Origin: Asterella californica
Taxonomy: Eukaryota > Streptophyta > Marchantiopsida > Marchantiales > Aytoniaceae
Assembly: GCA_036924285.1 (NCBI GenBank)
Contig: JAYKYS010000008.1
Coordinates: 14,369,001 to 14,433,000, forward strand
Reading direction: 5' to 3'
DNA length: 64,000 bases
Shown: piece by piece, positions 25,916 to 38,536 of the stretch
How positions within the stretch are numbered: the stretch's first letter is position 1
Layout: each line of letters starts with the position of its first letter
Translations under genes and position numbers: made by a program
Notes under the pieces: model-generated
What the model saw: only the letters and a program-made list of their open reading frames with translations
Told to the model about the DNA's origin: nothing
Database searches by the model: none

Positions 25916-27250
25916 GAGAAACCTTACACAAACAAGAAGATTTGAATACATTGATATCAGCATTCTAACACTATCAGCACCAACAAGTAATTGTAACTAT
26001 CCAAGTTCATCATGATCGATTGTGGGATAAAACGATATCACATCGATAAATACGAAAGTTCTAGTAACGAACAAGTACCAATTGTTCAAAGTAGAGAACA
26101 ACTTCCTCCGGTAGAAGAAAGCTAAGATCCATTCTAAACATCCCTGATCATTAGAGAGTAAACAGTAAATAGTAAACTTAAAAAATATCAAAATATCTAG
26201 AATGAAAGGAGAAACCTCATACACCACCATAGCGAAAGAAGGAGAAGTTGTCATCACACATATCAGTATCAAGTTCTAGACTCAACTAGCAAAGAATAGA
26301 AACACCGAGACAATCAAATAGTGGAGGTAAATCTGAAACGGAGAATATGACATGGAGGAATTCCTTGAAATACAACGTGTATCAAAACATGATTCACTTG
26401 AGGATACCGATGTCATTGTACCAAGAGAAAACACATGAAGAGCTAGATTTTCATACCGTTGCATATAAATAATATATTCGAATAAAAGGAGAAGATTATC
26501 CAACCGAGTTAAGATTGTCCTGGTCCCTTGAAGAAAAAAGTATTTGCATGATTCATCTAGAGTGACATGGATAACTTAACTACATGGACGGAACTCAAAG
26601 AACAGCTAGAGAATTCTCATATAGCACGAAAGGACTTGGATATCGTGTTTCAAATTTCCAATTTCAAACAGAGATCGAAGGAGTCTATTATGGATTTTCT
26701 AATAAGATTTTGGATTATGACCAAATGACTTTCAGAAATATCTATTGGCCTCCGAAGGTTAATTTGACTAAGAAATGTGATCAAGAGGAAAGATATGTAT
26801 GCAGTAGAAGAACAAGGGTATGCAAACGCGAGTTTGAAAGATGAGTTTGAAAAATGACAGTGACAACAACAGTATTCGATAGCTTCGAGAGACGATTCAA
26901 TGGAGGAAGAGACATATCACTATAATTATCAGATTAGTACTAAATCATTTTCCATCGAAAAAATGATCGTATTCGACCTAAGAAAATCTTTCATCTTAGG
27001 TGGGAGGACCACAATGTCGTGTCGTGTCGTGTCGTGAACCGGCTCCTACTTGAAAATCAAAATTCGATGCTTTGCATTATCGTTCGAAAGACGTTCATAT
27101 GACTAAAAATGAGCTTTTTATGCAACTTTCAGATCTTCACTTTCATTACACCGTGATAGAGCTCGTTGTTAGCTTCCCATGGGCACTTTATTTACTTTAA
27201 ATTGACATTTAAGGACAAAGTTGTGAGGTTTGAAAGAGGAGAAAATCAAG
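25916..27250. other. Intergenic sequence between the two dispersed repeats
   Basis: No gene seen. Contains a TGTCG microsatellite at 27015-27036 preceded by a purine-rich GGTGGGAGGA, which is reminiscent of a polypurine tract beside an LTR start, but no LTR pair was found. Confidence 0.35.
27015..27036. repeat. TGTCG microsatellite
   Basis: Four perfect TGTCG units followed by TG. Confidence 0.9.
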
Positions 27251-27958
27251 CTAGACCTTAGCTTATCGATGCTGACTGGGTTTTTGCAGTTCTTGGCGCT
27301 ATACTAAGAGTGCAAGGAAGCTACTTTGTCATTATTTGGAAAAATTTCATGTACGATGCATTGACGTAAGAGAGCAGCTTAAGAGATTAGCTTGTACTTG
27401 TGACTTGTCGATAGACGTTTCAGAAGATTGAGAGGTCCAATGCACGCGCACAAGGGATCATTGAGTTTAGATCTACGAGGCTACGCATTGGTTAAGATAG
27501 TTCATGAAGAGATGGATCGAGGGATGTGTTCTGAAATAAATTAGAACGTAAGGAAGAGGATTTTGAGTGTTTCACTGACTTGCGAAGAAGAATTGGATGT
27601 TCGACCGTTTCGAAGTCTAAACTTGTTGTCCTTAGATCCATCGAGATCAAAACATTGAGTCTTTTAAGAAATTGAAGACGATACGAAGTTTCATCAAAAG
27701 ATTTGAAAATGTGAGAGAAATTGGCTTGCAAGGAGATGCTTACATCATATTTTCGTTCACTTGCGATCTGAAGTTGGATTGTTCTTCGCGGTCGGTGAGC
27801 CAAGCTTTTTGTTCTTGATGTCTATGCGATCAGAAGTTGGATTGTTCTTCGTGATCGGTGAGCCAAGCTCTTTGTTCTTGGTGCTTATGCAATCAAGGAG
27901 GCCTTATCTACGCATAGGAGAAGATCGTACCTCGATCGGATTGTTGTGTTGTGAATGA
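27251..27958 (+). repeat. Old dispersed repeat, copy 2
   Basis: Diverged partner of 25121-25915. It additionally contains a 63-bp internal tandem duplication (AAGTTGGATTGTTCTTCG at 27771 and 27834). Confidence 0.7.
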
Positions 27959-29662
27959 AGTTGAGCCGCAAGAGAATGATTCACATTAGTTTTTCACTTC
28001 TTGCGGTCAAATTTCTTGTGTGATTTTACGAGAGGAACTCCAAACAACTTGTTTGGAGTCTTTTTGAAATCAAGGTAGTCAAAATCTATCTATCAGAAAA
28101 GATGTATCTCAGATCAGACGGTCCATTTTTGCAGGTGTATGTGGTTTTAAGCCGCAAGGAGGAGTTTTTGACGATTCGGTCACTTGCGACAAAAAGTCAG
28201 AGATATATCAGCTGTCGGGAGTCGGATCTCAGAGTTCTTGGCGCAAACGGAGTCAAGGTGGAAGACCTTATCATATATGAAGACCTTTTAGCGAAAAGAG
28301 AAAGTTCTCAGATAAGTCTTTTTTTATTTCTTCGCTATAGTTTTCATCTTTTTTATATTAGTTAGAGTTCTAGTTGGTTATGTACGGCTTGTTGTAGCTA
28401 GTTTTAGCTAAGGGCTTGTACATGGATGTTGTTTCGATCTGGGTTTGAATCGTGCGATATTAATGTAAAGCTTTTTATTAGCAAAGAGATGTTTATTTTG
28501 AGCTACGCTTCGATAATTTTGGATCTAGGTTGAAATGCAGAGACTTGTTTTAGAAGGTTGGGTACGTATTATAGACACTCTGGTCTGTTTATCAGTTTGT
28601 GTTCTTAGAGAAAAAGAAACAGGAGTGTATATAAAGTGGGAGTTGATATATCTTGCGGAGCTTGTTCTCGTGGTTGTTTCTCTTTTTCTTGTCTCTATTC
28701 AACACATGATACCTCCACAGCCAAGAACCTTACCTTTTCCTAGACAACCTTCACGCAAAAACTGATATGATAACGGAGGAAAAAGAAGAGATGTTAATGA
28801 AGACACAACCCACATTAGTAGTATTAAAGAACTCGATATGATTCATATAGAAGTTCGGATGAACCAATTCATCAGAAGAGAATAGAAGGATCAAGAGAGA
28901 TAGCTCATTTAGAACAAACAATAAGGTTGGATGAAATGGATCATCCGAGAATACCGAAGCAGTCGGATCATCTAGGAACTTCTGATCGTCCGAGAATCTC
29001 AAATTATTCGAAGGTGATAGATTCACTCAAGCGAGCAATCAACATTGTCGAGGTGAGAGTCTCTTAGGAGAGAAAGAATCTTTTAGCTGTGATTGGTAAC
29101 AAGAATCTGAAGTGAACATCCAAGATCTTACAAACGGTGGAGCCAAACTATAGCTTTTGGTGATATTCACAGACTTGAGATCTACTGCTTTGTTAGTTTT
29201 TGTCTCAAATCGAGCTCCTTAAGTGAAGTTGCGCATAGATCCACAAAACATGAAATTTCTACTTCCCAAATCTCTCTTCCTAACCATCTCTCAAAACCTT
29301 ACCGTTAACTCTTCTTGAAACTCGTAGCATTTCAAGAACTCAAGTCACAATCACACCCATGAAATTGAGGACAAGTCTAGTGTACAAATCTCTTGATATC
29401 GCAAGAGGAAGTTGTAGTGTACAGATTGAGAAGTTTTGGAACCCCTATCACTTCAACCTTTAGTAATCATCAATCTAACTGTTCATTTTTTCTCAAACTT
29501 CACAAACGCCTCGTCCATCTAGTAGTAAACACGCTCTAAAAGATATCACTCCGATCCGCTTCCTCACTCAATCACCACACTTAGTACTCTGAATTTCAGA
29601 AAAATGCTTCTTTGGGAGCAAATCACTTTGTCTTCAATAGCTCGTGCTATAACAAATTGCTC
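27959..29662. other. Intergenic AT-rich sequence
   Basis: No recognisable gene. The block TTCTTGGCGCAAACGGAGTCAAGG near 28230 again echoes the dispersed repeat. Frames at 28102 and 28535 are short and match nothing I know. Confidence 0.4.
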
Positions 29663-30545
29663 TGTAAACCCTCTGCGGTTTTATGGATCAACTACCCTCA
29701 ATCTCTCAACCTCCACGATAGTCATCGATCAACCTGCAACATGTCAGACCTATCTCTCACTCAGGGGTCACCTCTGATGGCTTTGATGGAAGCACACCAT
29801 TAACTTGAAGAAAAAAATGCTAAGTTCAATCCTTCACACACCCATAAACTCATAAAGTAAAATTCTCCGTTCTAACGATATTTCTCAAGTTCTCATCTTC
29901 TAAAATCTCACACTCTCTCTATATTACTCAACATGTCATTACCACATTGTGAAAAAAAGGATGAGGATCTATTCTTTACTCCTCTATTTATACATTCTAG
30001 GTTTTTTATTTTAGTACCCTCTGGTAACTCAGCCGTAACTATTTTTACCGGATTTTACTAAGATATTACTTAAGGTAAAAGCATTAATCACATGGACTTC
30101 TTATCTTTTCACATGGGCTTATTCCTTCAAAGTCAACAACTTCTAGAAGGATTCTAGTATATTCTCAAGAAATCTCGAATTTCCACCCCCCTTCCATACT
30201 AGTACCCACTAAAAAAGAGACATGTGGAATCTCGTCTTGTTTTTAATGTCCACAAAGTCCATAACTTTAGTCCAACCGCTAATATAAACTCAAAAAGGAG
30301 ATAAGGGATACTTTCCACCTCCTTTCTACCTTTTAGACAAGATGACAAGATAGTAGTGCTCACTCTTTAAGAAATATTTGAATTCTGTCCAAAAATATAG
30401 CTAAGTTTAACCATAACTAACTTTAGCTAGTCATGACTAACTTGATACCTCCTTAAAGTACTTGGGCAGCAAATAAACGTTCTCCACACTTAGTTATAAC
30501 TAAACACTTTACTAATAGATAAACTTCTTATAAACATCTTATCGA
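29663..30545 (-). repeat. 3' LTR of G1a
   Basis: Starts TGTAAACCCTCTGCGG on the plus strand, the reverse complement of the G1d LTR end. The other end is diverged and lost its terminal TGTAACG copy. Confidence 0.82.
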
Positions 30546-31400
30546 CCCCCGGACTAAATTTTTGCTCCATCCTCGGAGTGAAGAGAGAATTTTCGTTTAT
30601 GAAACAACTTCAACTTGTCATGGTAGACCCGATCGAATCTCCTTCCTCCTAGCTCCTGAAGGTCATATGTGAAATTGCTCCACATTTTATCTACAACAAA
30701 AGGACCAAAATATCTAGGAAGAAATTTATTCCTAGCCCTCTTTAATCTGATAGCATCATACAACATTATCCAATCTTCGAATTGAGAAGGTTTTACCTCC
30801 CTCTTGCCCAATCGTTTGTCGCAACTCTTCTTTTGATACGCTTGAGCTCGTTCCATCCGGGTTCTTCCAACTCCATGAGTTACTCCCTTCTTGATCTTAC
30901 GACGTCTTCTCTCCTCGACCTCTTCAACTTTTGTTGAATAGTTTGAAAAATATCCAATTCGAATTGGATCGGTAACTTGGACTCCACTCCATAAACAAGT
31001 CAAAATGAGGAATACCCAACAAAAGTCTTTGTTGTCGTTCAATACTCTCATAAGATGGCATGTAGTCTCTTATCCCAAGTATGCAGTCTCAACACCAGCA
31101 TCTTTGACAAACATCATACAGAGTGTAAGATTGTTCTTCTCTGCAAGACCATTAGCATCTGGTTTGTATGATGTCGTTACTCATGGCTTGATAGAAAAAT
31201 GTTGTAGCATATCAGTAGTCATGCTCCTTACAAACTCTCCTCGTCTATCTGAGACCAACTCTAACGAACATCCAAATCTTGTAATGATAATCTCTCACAA
31301 GAATCTACCCACTTCTGTTTCATTAGTTTCTCTCAAAGGTCTAGCCTCTACCCACTTGATATAATACTCCGTGACGACTAAAATGTATCTATTATCTCGT
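30546..31400 (-). pseudogene. G1a integrase C-terminal fragment
   Basis: Reads on the minus strand with LVSD-RGE catalytic-core context near 31240-31260, then the TSYKPNANGL-like loop with the position of the catalytic Glu near 31130-31200, and the C-terminal domain RLGKREVKPSQ ... RYFGPFVVDKMWSNFTYDL near 30620-30810. A TGA interrupts it at 31295-31297 and another near 31050. No chromodomain follows; the frame ends just before the LTR. Confidence 0.85.
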
Positions 31401-31450
31401 TTAAGAAAAGATAAGCGAAACTAGCAGCTGATATAGCAGCAAATCTCAAT

Positions 31451-32950
31451 GGCAGCTCCGACAATAATTGCAGCACCTGTTAAGATAACTTATCCAACAC
31501 ATAGAGGTATACAGGTCATACCATGGCCGCTCAATCCATCACAAAACATGGTTACCAAAAATTTAGAGGAGGATCATCAGATGACGATGAAGACGTAGAT
31601 GTCTATATCAAATTGTTTGAATCTGTATCGATAACCAACAAAGAAGAAGCGGAGGTAGACCGGTTGCGGATCTTCTCGAGTCTTCTCAGAAAGTGAGCAC
31701 ATACATGATACAATCATGCTAAAATTTTACCAAGAGATATCGATACTTGGGACAAGCTGAAGACGAAGTTCTTGGAGCGGTTCTAGGAAATTGGTTACAA
31801 TCGCCAAGTGTTGAGAAAGTTAACTCGACTGGTGAGGGAGAAGAAAGAAAGTTTGAAAGATTATGTGCATAGGTTTTATAATCTACTGGAGAGAATATAA
31901 CGAGCGCATGCAGCCAACTCATACTCCATGGGCCAAACTTCAAAATGGTTGGTTACATGTTTGCTTATAGAAATGAAAATTTGGTATCGTCGTGATAAGA
32001 TGGATACCATAGAAGAAGTTGTTACTTCAGCAGAAGCATTCGAAGCTTCCACCCATCGAAATAAAGGAGGTTGGATTAAGGACAAGAAGAAAGAAAAGAA
32101 AGAAAAAAAGAATACAAAAGATGAAAAGTCGAATCGAAGAAAGAAGCAAAAGAAGAGTAGAAGAGATCGAAGAATCAACTTCATCGAGCTCATCTTTGTC
32201 GAGTGAAGAAGAGCGCAATGCAAGGCGAAGTTCTTCATCCAAATCTCAGAAAAGTGCAAAAGAGAAGAAATCCAAACCGAAAGGAGATACATCTCAACTC
32301 ATGGAAGAGATGATTAAGGACTTTGCAGATTTGAAAGGACAAATGGTCAGATCTCCAAACAGAAGGAAGTCACTTTCTTCATCTCGACCAAACTAGTGAT
32401 GTACGAGTTGTGGAAGACCAAGGCATGCCAATACATAATGCACTAACCCAAGCCATACTTGTGCGAAGCAAACACTAGATTGAGCACATGCGTAAGAATC
32501 GTACTATAGTTCGTTTTATGTGGAAACCTCATATCAAGTGTATGAAGTTCAAACAACTACACCATCTCAATTATCGATATCTTTTCAACCACCTACAACT
32601 ACTCCAATTCAACCCATACCAATTCAGAGGTTTGCACTAAAAGAAAGAGCTCTGAATGTTTCACAAAAATGATTACCGAGTTCGACACGGTCTAATAAAC
32701 CACCACCACATGGATCTTGTTTTAACTGTGACAACACATACCATTCAATTTTCCATATCCGAAGAGACAGTTGCGATATGTATCACTCTGCGGGAAATAT
32801 CACCAACTAGGACATGTCACGGCAGATTGTCTTAACCCACCCGCATTGAAGCAAAGGGTTCACTTTGACCCCAAGGCAGAACGTCCGTCGGAAGCACAAT
32901 TACATAAGATGGACTTGGAGGAGTGGAACGCTACTGGAGATGAAGATTGA
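31451..32950 (+). pseudogene. Gag fragment of another LTR element (G3)
   Basis: ATG 31451 opens MAAPTIIAAPVKITYPTH. A frameshift near 31560 leads to a gag core (SSDDDEDVDVYIKLFESV, then DIDTWDKLKTKFLERF and LKDYVHRFYNLLERI) with stops at about 31694 and 31785. It is followed by a very Lys/Ser/Glu-rich stretch (32080-32390) and two zinc-knuckle-like pieces at 32720-32830, the second being LCGKYHQLGHVTADC. It belongs to a different Ty3-type gag than G1. Truncated on the left by G1a and on the right by decay. Confidence 0.75.
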
Positions 32951-33219
32951 TCACCTGAAGAAACTTGGTGTTACAAAGTAGACACCAAAAGCGCTTTTAA
33001 GCAAAGAGGAAAGCGGAGGAAGCTCCACTAAAAAGTCAATCGAAGAAGTACTAGAAAATGCAAAAGAAAGTAAGGAAGAAAGCAAGGAAGAAGGTAGCTG
33101 TTACGGAGGACACCAAAGAAGAATAAGTCATACTGAGAAAGACAAAATCTTCCGAAGTTACCAATGGATATTACGGATGAAGTGCATAAACTTTTAAAGA
33201 AGGAATTATTGCGGTACAA

Positions 33220-33313
33220 TAAGTACCACTTTGCGAGAAATATCACCAACCAGGACATGCCACAGTAGATTGTTTTAACCTATCCGCATTGAAGCAATGG
33301 GTTCGCTTTGACA
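33220..33313 (+). pseudogene. Second copy of the G3 zinc-knuckle segment
   Basis: Repeats 32785-32870 (AAATATCACCAACYAGGACA and the codons after it) with about ten changes, and is cut at 33313 by the G1b LTR. Indicates that a duplicated or second G3 copy was the insertion target. Confidence 0.75.
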
Positions 33314-34033
33314 TGTAACGATATAGGTTACACATAAGAAGCTTGTCTATTAGTAAGGTATTTAGTTATAACTAAGTGTTGAGAATATTTATTTGCTGCC
33401 CAAGTGCTTTAAGGATGTATCAAGTTAGTCATGACTAGCTAAAGTGAGTTATGGATAAACTTAGCTATACTTTTAGACAAAATTCAGATATTTCTTAAAG
33501 AGTGAGCACTACTATCTTGTCATCTTGTCTAAAAGATAAAAAGGAGGTGGAAAGTATCCATTATCTCCTTTTTGACTTGATATTAGTGGTGGGATTAAAG
33601 TTGTGGACTTTGTGGGCATTAAAAACAAGAAGAGATTCCACATGTCTTCTTTTTAGTGGGTCATAGTGTAGAGAGGGGTGGAAATTTGAGATTCTTTGAA
33701 AATATTCTAGAATATTTCTTAAAGTTGTTGACTTTGAAGGAATAAGCCCATGTGAAAAGATAAGAAGTCCATGTGATTAATGCTTTTCCCTTAAGTAATA
33801 TTTTAGTAAAACCCGGTAAAAATAATTACAGCTGAGTTACCGAAAGATACCAAAGTAAAAAATTAGAATGTGTAAATAGAGGAGTAGAGAAGAGCTCCTC
33901 ATCCTTATTTTCACATCGTCGTAATGACAACTTGAGCAATATAGAGAGTGTGAGATATTTTAGCATGTGAGAACTGAGAGATGTCGTTAGAATTTATAAT
34001 TTTAGTTGATGAGTTTAACCCATGGAGGGTTTA
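33314..34033 (+). repeat. Left LTR of G1b, 3' end deleted
   Basis: Starts TGTAACGATATAGGTTACAC and matches the G1d LTR up to the GATGAGTTTAA segment, then jumps to GGAGGGTTTA. Confidence 0.85.
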
Positions 34034-34044
34034 TATTTTTATTG

Positions 34045-34500
34045 TCATAGTAAGTGTCGAAGAGAGCTCGAGAGAGATTATCGTTGAGTTTGAGAACATT
34101 AGTACAAAACCTCAAGTAGAATCTTCGAGGAGAAGAGTAGAAACCGACTTGTGGTGTTATTTCTGTAGAGGGTTGAGACATAAAATAGTGAATTGTTCAA
34201 CTAGGATAAGAGCAGAGAGAGTCAAAGGAAAGCGAGAGTTTACTGATTTAAGTTTTCGAGTGGGTCTATCTTCACCAGCACCAATTCATCTTCTAGGAGA
34301 GGATCCTTGTCCAAGTTGTGGAGTGGGTGATCTATCAAGAGGACACAAGTACGTAGATGTGGTCGTCTTACTTACGTCAGTAGTCGAGAAGTTGGACGAG
34401 ATTCAAAGAGTTGAGACGGAGAAGTTGTCGACTTCAAGGACTCGGCTGAGTTGTGATGGAGATCGTCATTTGGATAGTGGAGTGATAGTACCTCTCTCGG
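34045..34500 (+). pseudogene. G1b leader ORF C (double zinc-knuckle)
   Basis: Open frame without the frameshift seen in G1d. It carries SVEESSREIIVEFEN, then a CCHC knuckle (CYFCRGLRHKIVNC) and CPSCGVGDLSRGHK with the last Cys changed to Tyr. It is fused by deletion to the tail of the protease region. A CCHC protein would bind nucleic acid. See the G1d copy for the intact gene order. Confidence 0.7.
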
Positions 34501-34505
34501 GTGTT

Positions 34506-34590
34506 GGAATCTGATAGTCACTAGTGGGTCTAGTGACTATCAGATTCCCAATAGTCACTAGACCCACTAGTGACTATTGGGAATCTGATA
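34506..34590. repeat. 85-bp multi-arm palindrome in G1b
   Basis: Three overlapping perfect inverted repeats: 34506-34524 with 34530-34548 (19 bp); 34521-34540 with 34551-34570 (20 bp); and 34538-34561 with 34567-34590 (24 bp). The corresponding place in G1d (55655-55715) has only the simple sequence. Confidence 0.93.
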
Positions 34591-37306
34591 CGGAGGATGA
34601 TCAGAGTGTCTCAGAAGTAGATACGGGAGATTCTTATGATCAAGAATCCTCGTTTGATGACGAAGGATTTGATCGAGATGAATCATTACATCAGCTTAGT
34701 GCTATTGACTTGTTGTCTCGACCAATAGTGGAGAAGGATCCTGACAAAGAAGAGTTGAGTGAGACAGAGATTGTGAGAAGACTCTCTACCCTGAAGTTTG
34801 GTATCAATGTCACTTAGGACGAGAAAAATATATTCTTAGATATATTTCAGAAATATATCCACGTTTTTGCTTTCAGTTACAAGGATTTGAAGGAGGTGAC
34901 TCTAGAGGCTCATCGAATCGAATTGGAGGAGAACGCAAGATCAATTTGACAGAAGCAGAGAAGAGTCAATCCTACAACGGCAATGATGATCAAGGAGGAG
35001 ATAGACAAGTTGAAGGAGACGAGTTTCATCTACGACGTGGAGAACTCAGAATGAGTTTCACCCGTTGTGATTGTCAAGAAGAAGAATGATAAGCTACGAG
35101 TGTGCATAGACTATAAGAAGCTGAATGCAGTTACCAAAAAGGATTATTATCCTCTACCATTTATAGATGAGATTTTGGAAGAAGTTGCTGGTCATGAGTG
35201 GTACAACTTTGGTGATGGTTATAGAGGATATAACCAAATCAAGATAGCACAGGAGTACCAACAGTTGACTACTTTCACTACTCCTTGGGGAACATTTGCA
35301 TTTCGAGTGATGTCATTCGAACTGTGTAATTCTCCGGCCACGTTTCAGAGGTTCATGAATAATGTGTTTGAACCATTCATCGAGAAGTTTGTTCGTGATT
35401 TCATTGACGATTTCTGTGTGTACGGAAGAAAAGAGTACCACTTTGATCATGTGATCAAAGTTTTGCAGTGGTTGGAGCAAGCCAACGCATCTCTAAATCC
35501 ATAGAAGTGCATCTTTGGCTGTGAAGAAGGTCTGCTGTTAGGACACATCATTTCCAAGAATAGGATTGTCGGTAGATCCTGAGAAGGTGAAGAAGATCGT
35601 GGATCTTCCATTTCTGATCAACTTGACAAAGTTGAGACAGCTTCTTAGTATGGTTGGGTATTATCGTAAGTTTGTCTTTTCCTTCTCGAATAAAGCAATA
35701 GCTTTGACTATGTACATGAAGAACGGAGTTGATTTTGACTTAATAGTGCATGATTAGAAGGCAAAGGAAGCATTTGAGGAGCTGAAAAGGACATCGGTGA
35801 CAGCTCTTATACTTGCTAAACTTGAGTGGAATAAAGCATTTATTTTGTATATAGATGCCTCCAATGTAGCAATCGGAGTACATTAAGTCAGTTAGATGGA
35901 GATGGACATGATCATAGCCTATAGCTTATGCTAGTAGGTAGATGGTTCCCGCGGAGAATAATTACTCCGTGACTGAACGAGAAGGATAGTTGTGATTTTT
36001 GGATTGAAGAAATTTCGACACTACTTGCTAGGAGGGAAATTTTCCATAGTCACAGATCACGAAGCTTTAAAGTATATCTTTAAATAAGCTTAATGCCGAA
36101 GGTCGTATTGCTCGTTGGAAGGTCCTTCTAACAGAATATGATTACATGATCGAAGATAGACTAGGGAAAAAGCATGCAAATGTCGATCTCTTGTCGAGGG
36201 CTTATGATGATGAGGGAGAAGAACTGTTTGATGATTCATTTCCAGACGAGCATCTGATGACCATCACAAACATTGAGGGGATACCGGACGAGTACAAAGA
36301 AATCTGGAGTTTTCTTGCAGATGGTTCTTTTTCAGAAGGTATGCATACCCGAGAATGTAACGCGTTGATCAAGAGATGCAAACCTTACACCATGGTGGAG
36401 AGAATTCTGTTCCATCAAGGAGCAAGTGAGTTACTAAGGAGAGCAGTTGGTCAAAAGAAGACGTTCAATTTAATGCACGAGTTTCACGACGGCACTGTTT
36501 GCGGGGGTCACTTTGCCGGTAAGATAACAACCTTCAAAATTTTGGATGCGGGTTATCACTGGAGAGGGATTTTCAAAGAATGTTTAGACTATTGCAAAAA
36601 TTGCATCGTATGTCAAGCATTTGCTCTGAAGTCTACTAGAACACCTCCGTTAAGATCAATTCTCGTGTTAGGATCATTTGAGAAGTGGGGTATTGACTTT
36701 GTAGGTTCTCTTAATAAAGACACCTCGAGACAACAGATACATTATCGTCGTCATTGACTATTGTACCAAGTGGGTAGAGGCGAGACCTTTGAGAGAGACT
36801 AGACAAAAGTGGGTAGATTCCTATGAGAGAAGATCATCACAAGATTTGGATGTCCGTTAGAGTTAGTCTCAGATAGAGGAGGAGAGTTTGTAAGGAGCAT
36901 GAGTACTGCTTTGCTGCAACACTTTTCTATCAAGCCACGAGTAACGATGTCATACAAACCAAATGCTAATGGTCTGACGGAGAAGACCAATCTTACACTT
37001 TGTATGATGCTCGTCAAAGATGCCGGTGTTGAGACTGCGAAACATACTTGGGATAAGAAGCTACATGTCATCTTAAGAGAGTATCGAACGGCAACAAAGA
37101 CTTCTATTGGGTATTCTTCATTTTGACTTGTTTATGGAGTGGAGTCCAAGTTGTCGATCCAATTCGAATTGGATATTTTTTAAACTATTCAATGAAAGTT
37201 GAAGATGTCGAGGAGAGAAGACGTGGTCAGATCAGAAAGGAACAACTCATGGAGTTGGAAGAAACTCGAACAGTAGCAATGATCCGGATGGAACGAGCTC
37301 AAGCGT
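34560..37306 (+). pseudogene. G1b pol (RT, RNase H, integrase), broken
   Basis: The linker and acidic SVSEVDTGD region come first. RT has LRVCIDYKKLNAVTKKDYYP at 35095-35150 and the catalytic FIDDFCVYG at about 35401-35427. RNase H (35850-36080) has lost reading frame. Integrase has an HHCC finger near 36470-36620, WGIDFVG near 36690 and LVSDRGGEFV near 36870-36895, with TGA at 36824-36826. Stops at 34816, 34948, 35052, 35503 and others are mostly explainable as C-to-T or G-to-A changes. Confidence 0.88.
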
Positions 37307-38478
37307 TGTCGTGATGTGAATCATTTCACATAGTAAATGATTCACTTCTCCGTCAGGCGTTAGTTTCTCTGAGTGAAGTTAAGACCTCAGAGAAGTCCAT
37401 TTTTGGAAGATGTTATATATTTTGAGTCTTAGTAGGTTGATTACCATGTTGATAGGGCTTAAGCTCATGGGTTGTATTTGCGTGTCGCTCATGCACGTTT
37501 TCTAGCTGATTTAAGTTATTTTTCGGGGCTGCTTGTCGTTTTAGGTAGTTTAAGTTTTACGCTGGCACTCTAGGGGGCTTGACGTGGTAGCCTATGAGTG
37601 TAGATAAGTTACCAGGTAGTTTAAGGCACAAAAGGACAGTCAAGTGGAGCTATGAACTCCCATTGGTCCATTTTTGTCTTTTGTAAAACTCTAAGTTTAG
37701 AAACAGAGCTATAGAGTGGATTTCGAGCAATTGGTGAGGACACTGTGAAATCTGAGAGCACACGGAGATAGATCTCGTCGTGCCAAGCACTGTCAGCGAA
37801 AAGTTTGATCGATTTGGAGCAATAAAGAAGGAGTTATGGCTGATTGAAGTTCGATTTGTGTCAGAATTATAGCACTTCTGTTGAATTTAGAGTTTTGAGT
37901 GTCAATTGCAGCAGAATTGAGGAAATCGCTTCAAACCTTCGTGGTTGTGTTCATTGTCAGCCGGGCTACGACTGTCAAAAAAGTTTCAAGTGATTTGAGT
38001 TACTGAGTAATTCAGGGCGGCCGCTGAAGCAGAGGGGGTCTGTAAAGCTCACAATCTAGAGCAGAGAATGAAATCTGGAGTTCTGTGTACAATCAGGAGG
38101 TCCAACTTCACAGGAGTGTTCAGCAAGCTGTGTACTGCAAATCCTGTAAGAAACTTCGAAATTGATCAAGAAAATCTCCTGTTATAGGTCGAAATAGCTG
38201 GCTGGGTACCAGAAATTATCATAATTTCTCTGTTTAGAAAGTTTATACTCATATCTTGGTGCTCTGAATTGATCTCAAGCTGAAACTTCGTATATGTATC
38301 CAGTAGGAGACTTGTATGAGCAATTTTCATTATCACCTTGTAACCTGAAGCTTATCTTTTGAGAAAACCAGCCACAACCAGGAGCCTAGTGCTTCCCTAA
38401 GTAGACTGAACACAGCCTTCAAGCTCATATCACAACCAGAAGGTTCCGTCCTTCCCGAGGAAAACTCTCAACTCTACA
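37307..38478 (+). repeat. Left LTR of G2
   Basis: 1172 bp; matches the right LTR closely except for a roughly 140-bp deletion after CCAGTAGGA near 38305. Confidence 0.9.
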
Positions 38479-38498
38479 TCTGGTGCTTCCACTGAGAG
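38479..38498 (+). other. G2 primer-binding site region
   Basis: TCTGGTGCTTCCACTGAGAG follows the LTR directly. A very similar TGGTGCTTTCATTGAGAG is what I remember from some plant Ty3 elements. Confidence 0.55.
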
Positions 38499-38536
38499 AT
38501 GAACTCAGGACCTTCAGTTTACAACCATCTATGGCT

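Larger units (their letters stand above)
29663..31400 (-). mobile_element. Ty3 element G1a, 3' part only
   Basis: Minus-strand fragment: 3' LTR at 29663-30545 followed, at higher coordinates, by the C-terminal part of integrase. Alignment to G1d stops abruptly near 31400, where a different gag fragment starts. Diverged from G1d more than G1b is. Confidence 0.88.
33314..37306 (+). mobile_element. Ty3 element G1b, internally deleted and 3' truncated
   Basis: Left LTR at 33314-34033, then a leader ORF, then pol to 37306 where G2 begins. Compared with G1d it lacks the LTR end, the primer-binding site and leader ORFs A and B (junction near 34033), and lacks ORF D, gag and most of protease (junction near 34480). 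The sequence on the far side of G2 is not G1, so the 3' LTR is lost. Confidence 0.88.

Noticed and set aside
27761..27958. Tandem peptide repeat in a 65-codon frame
   Set aside because: A 63-bp DNA duplication inside a non-coding dispersed repeat; the other repeat copy is not open.
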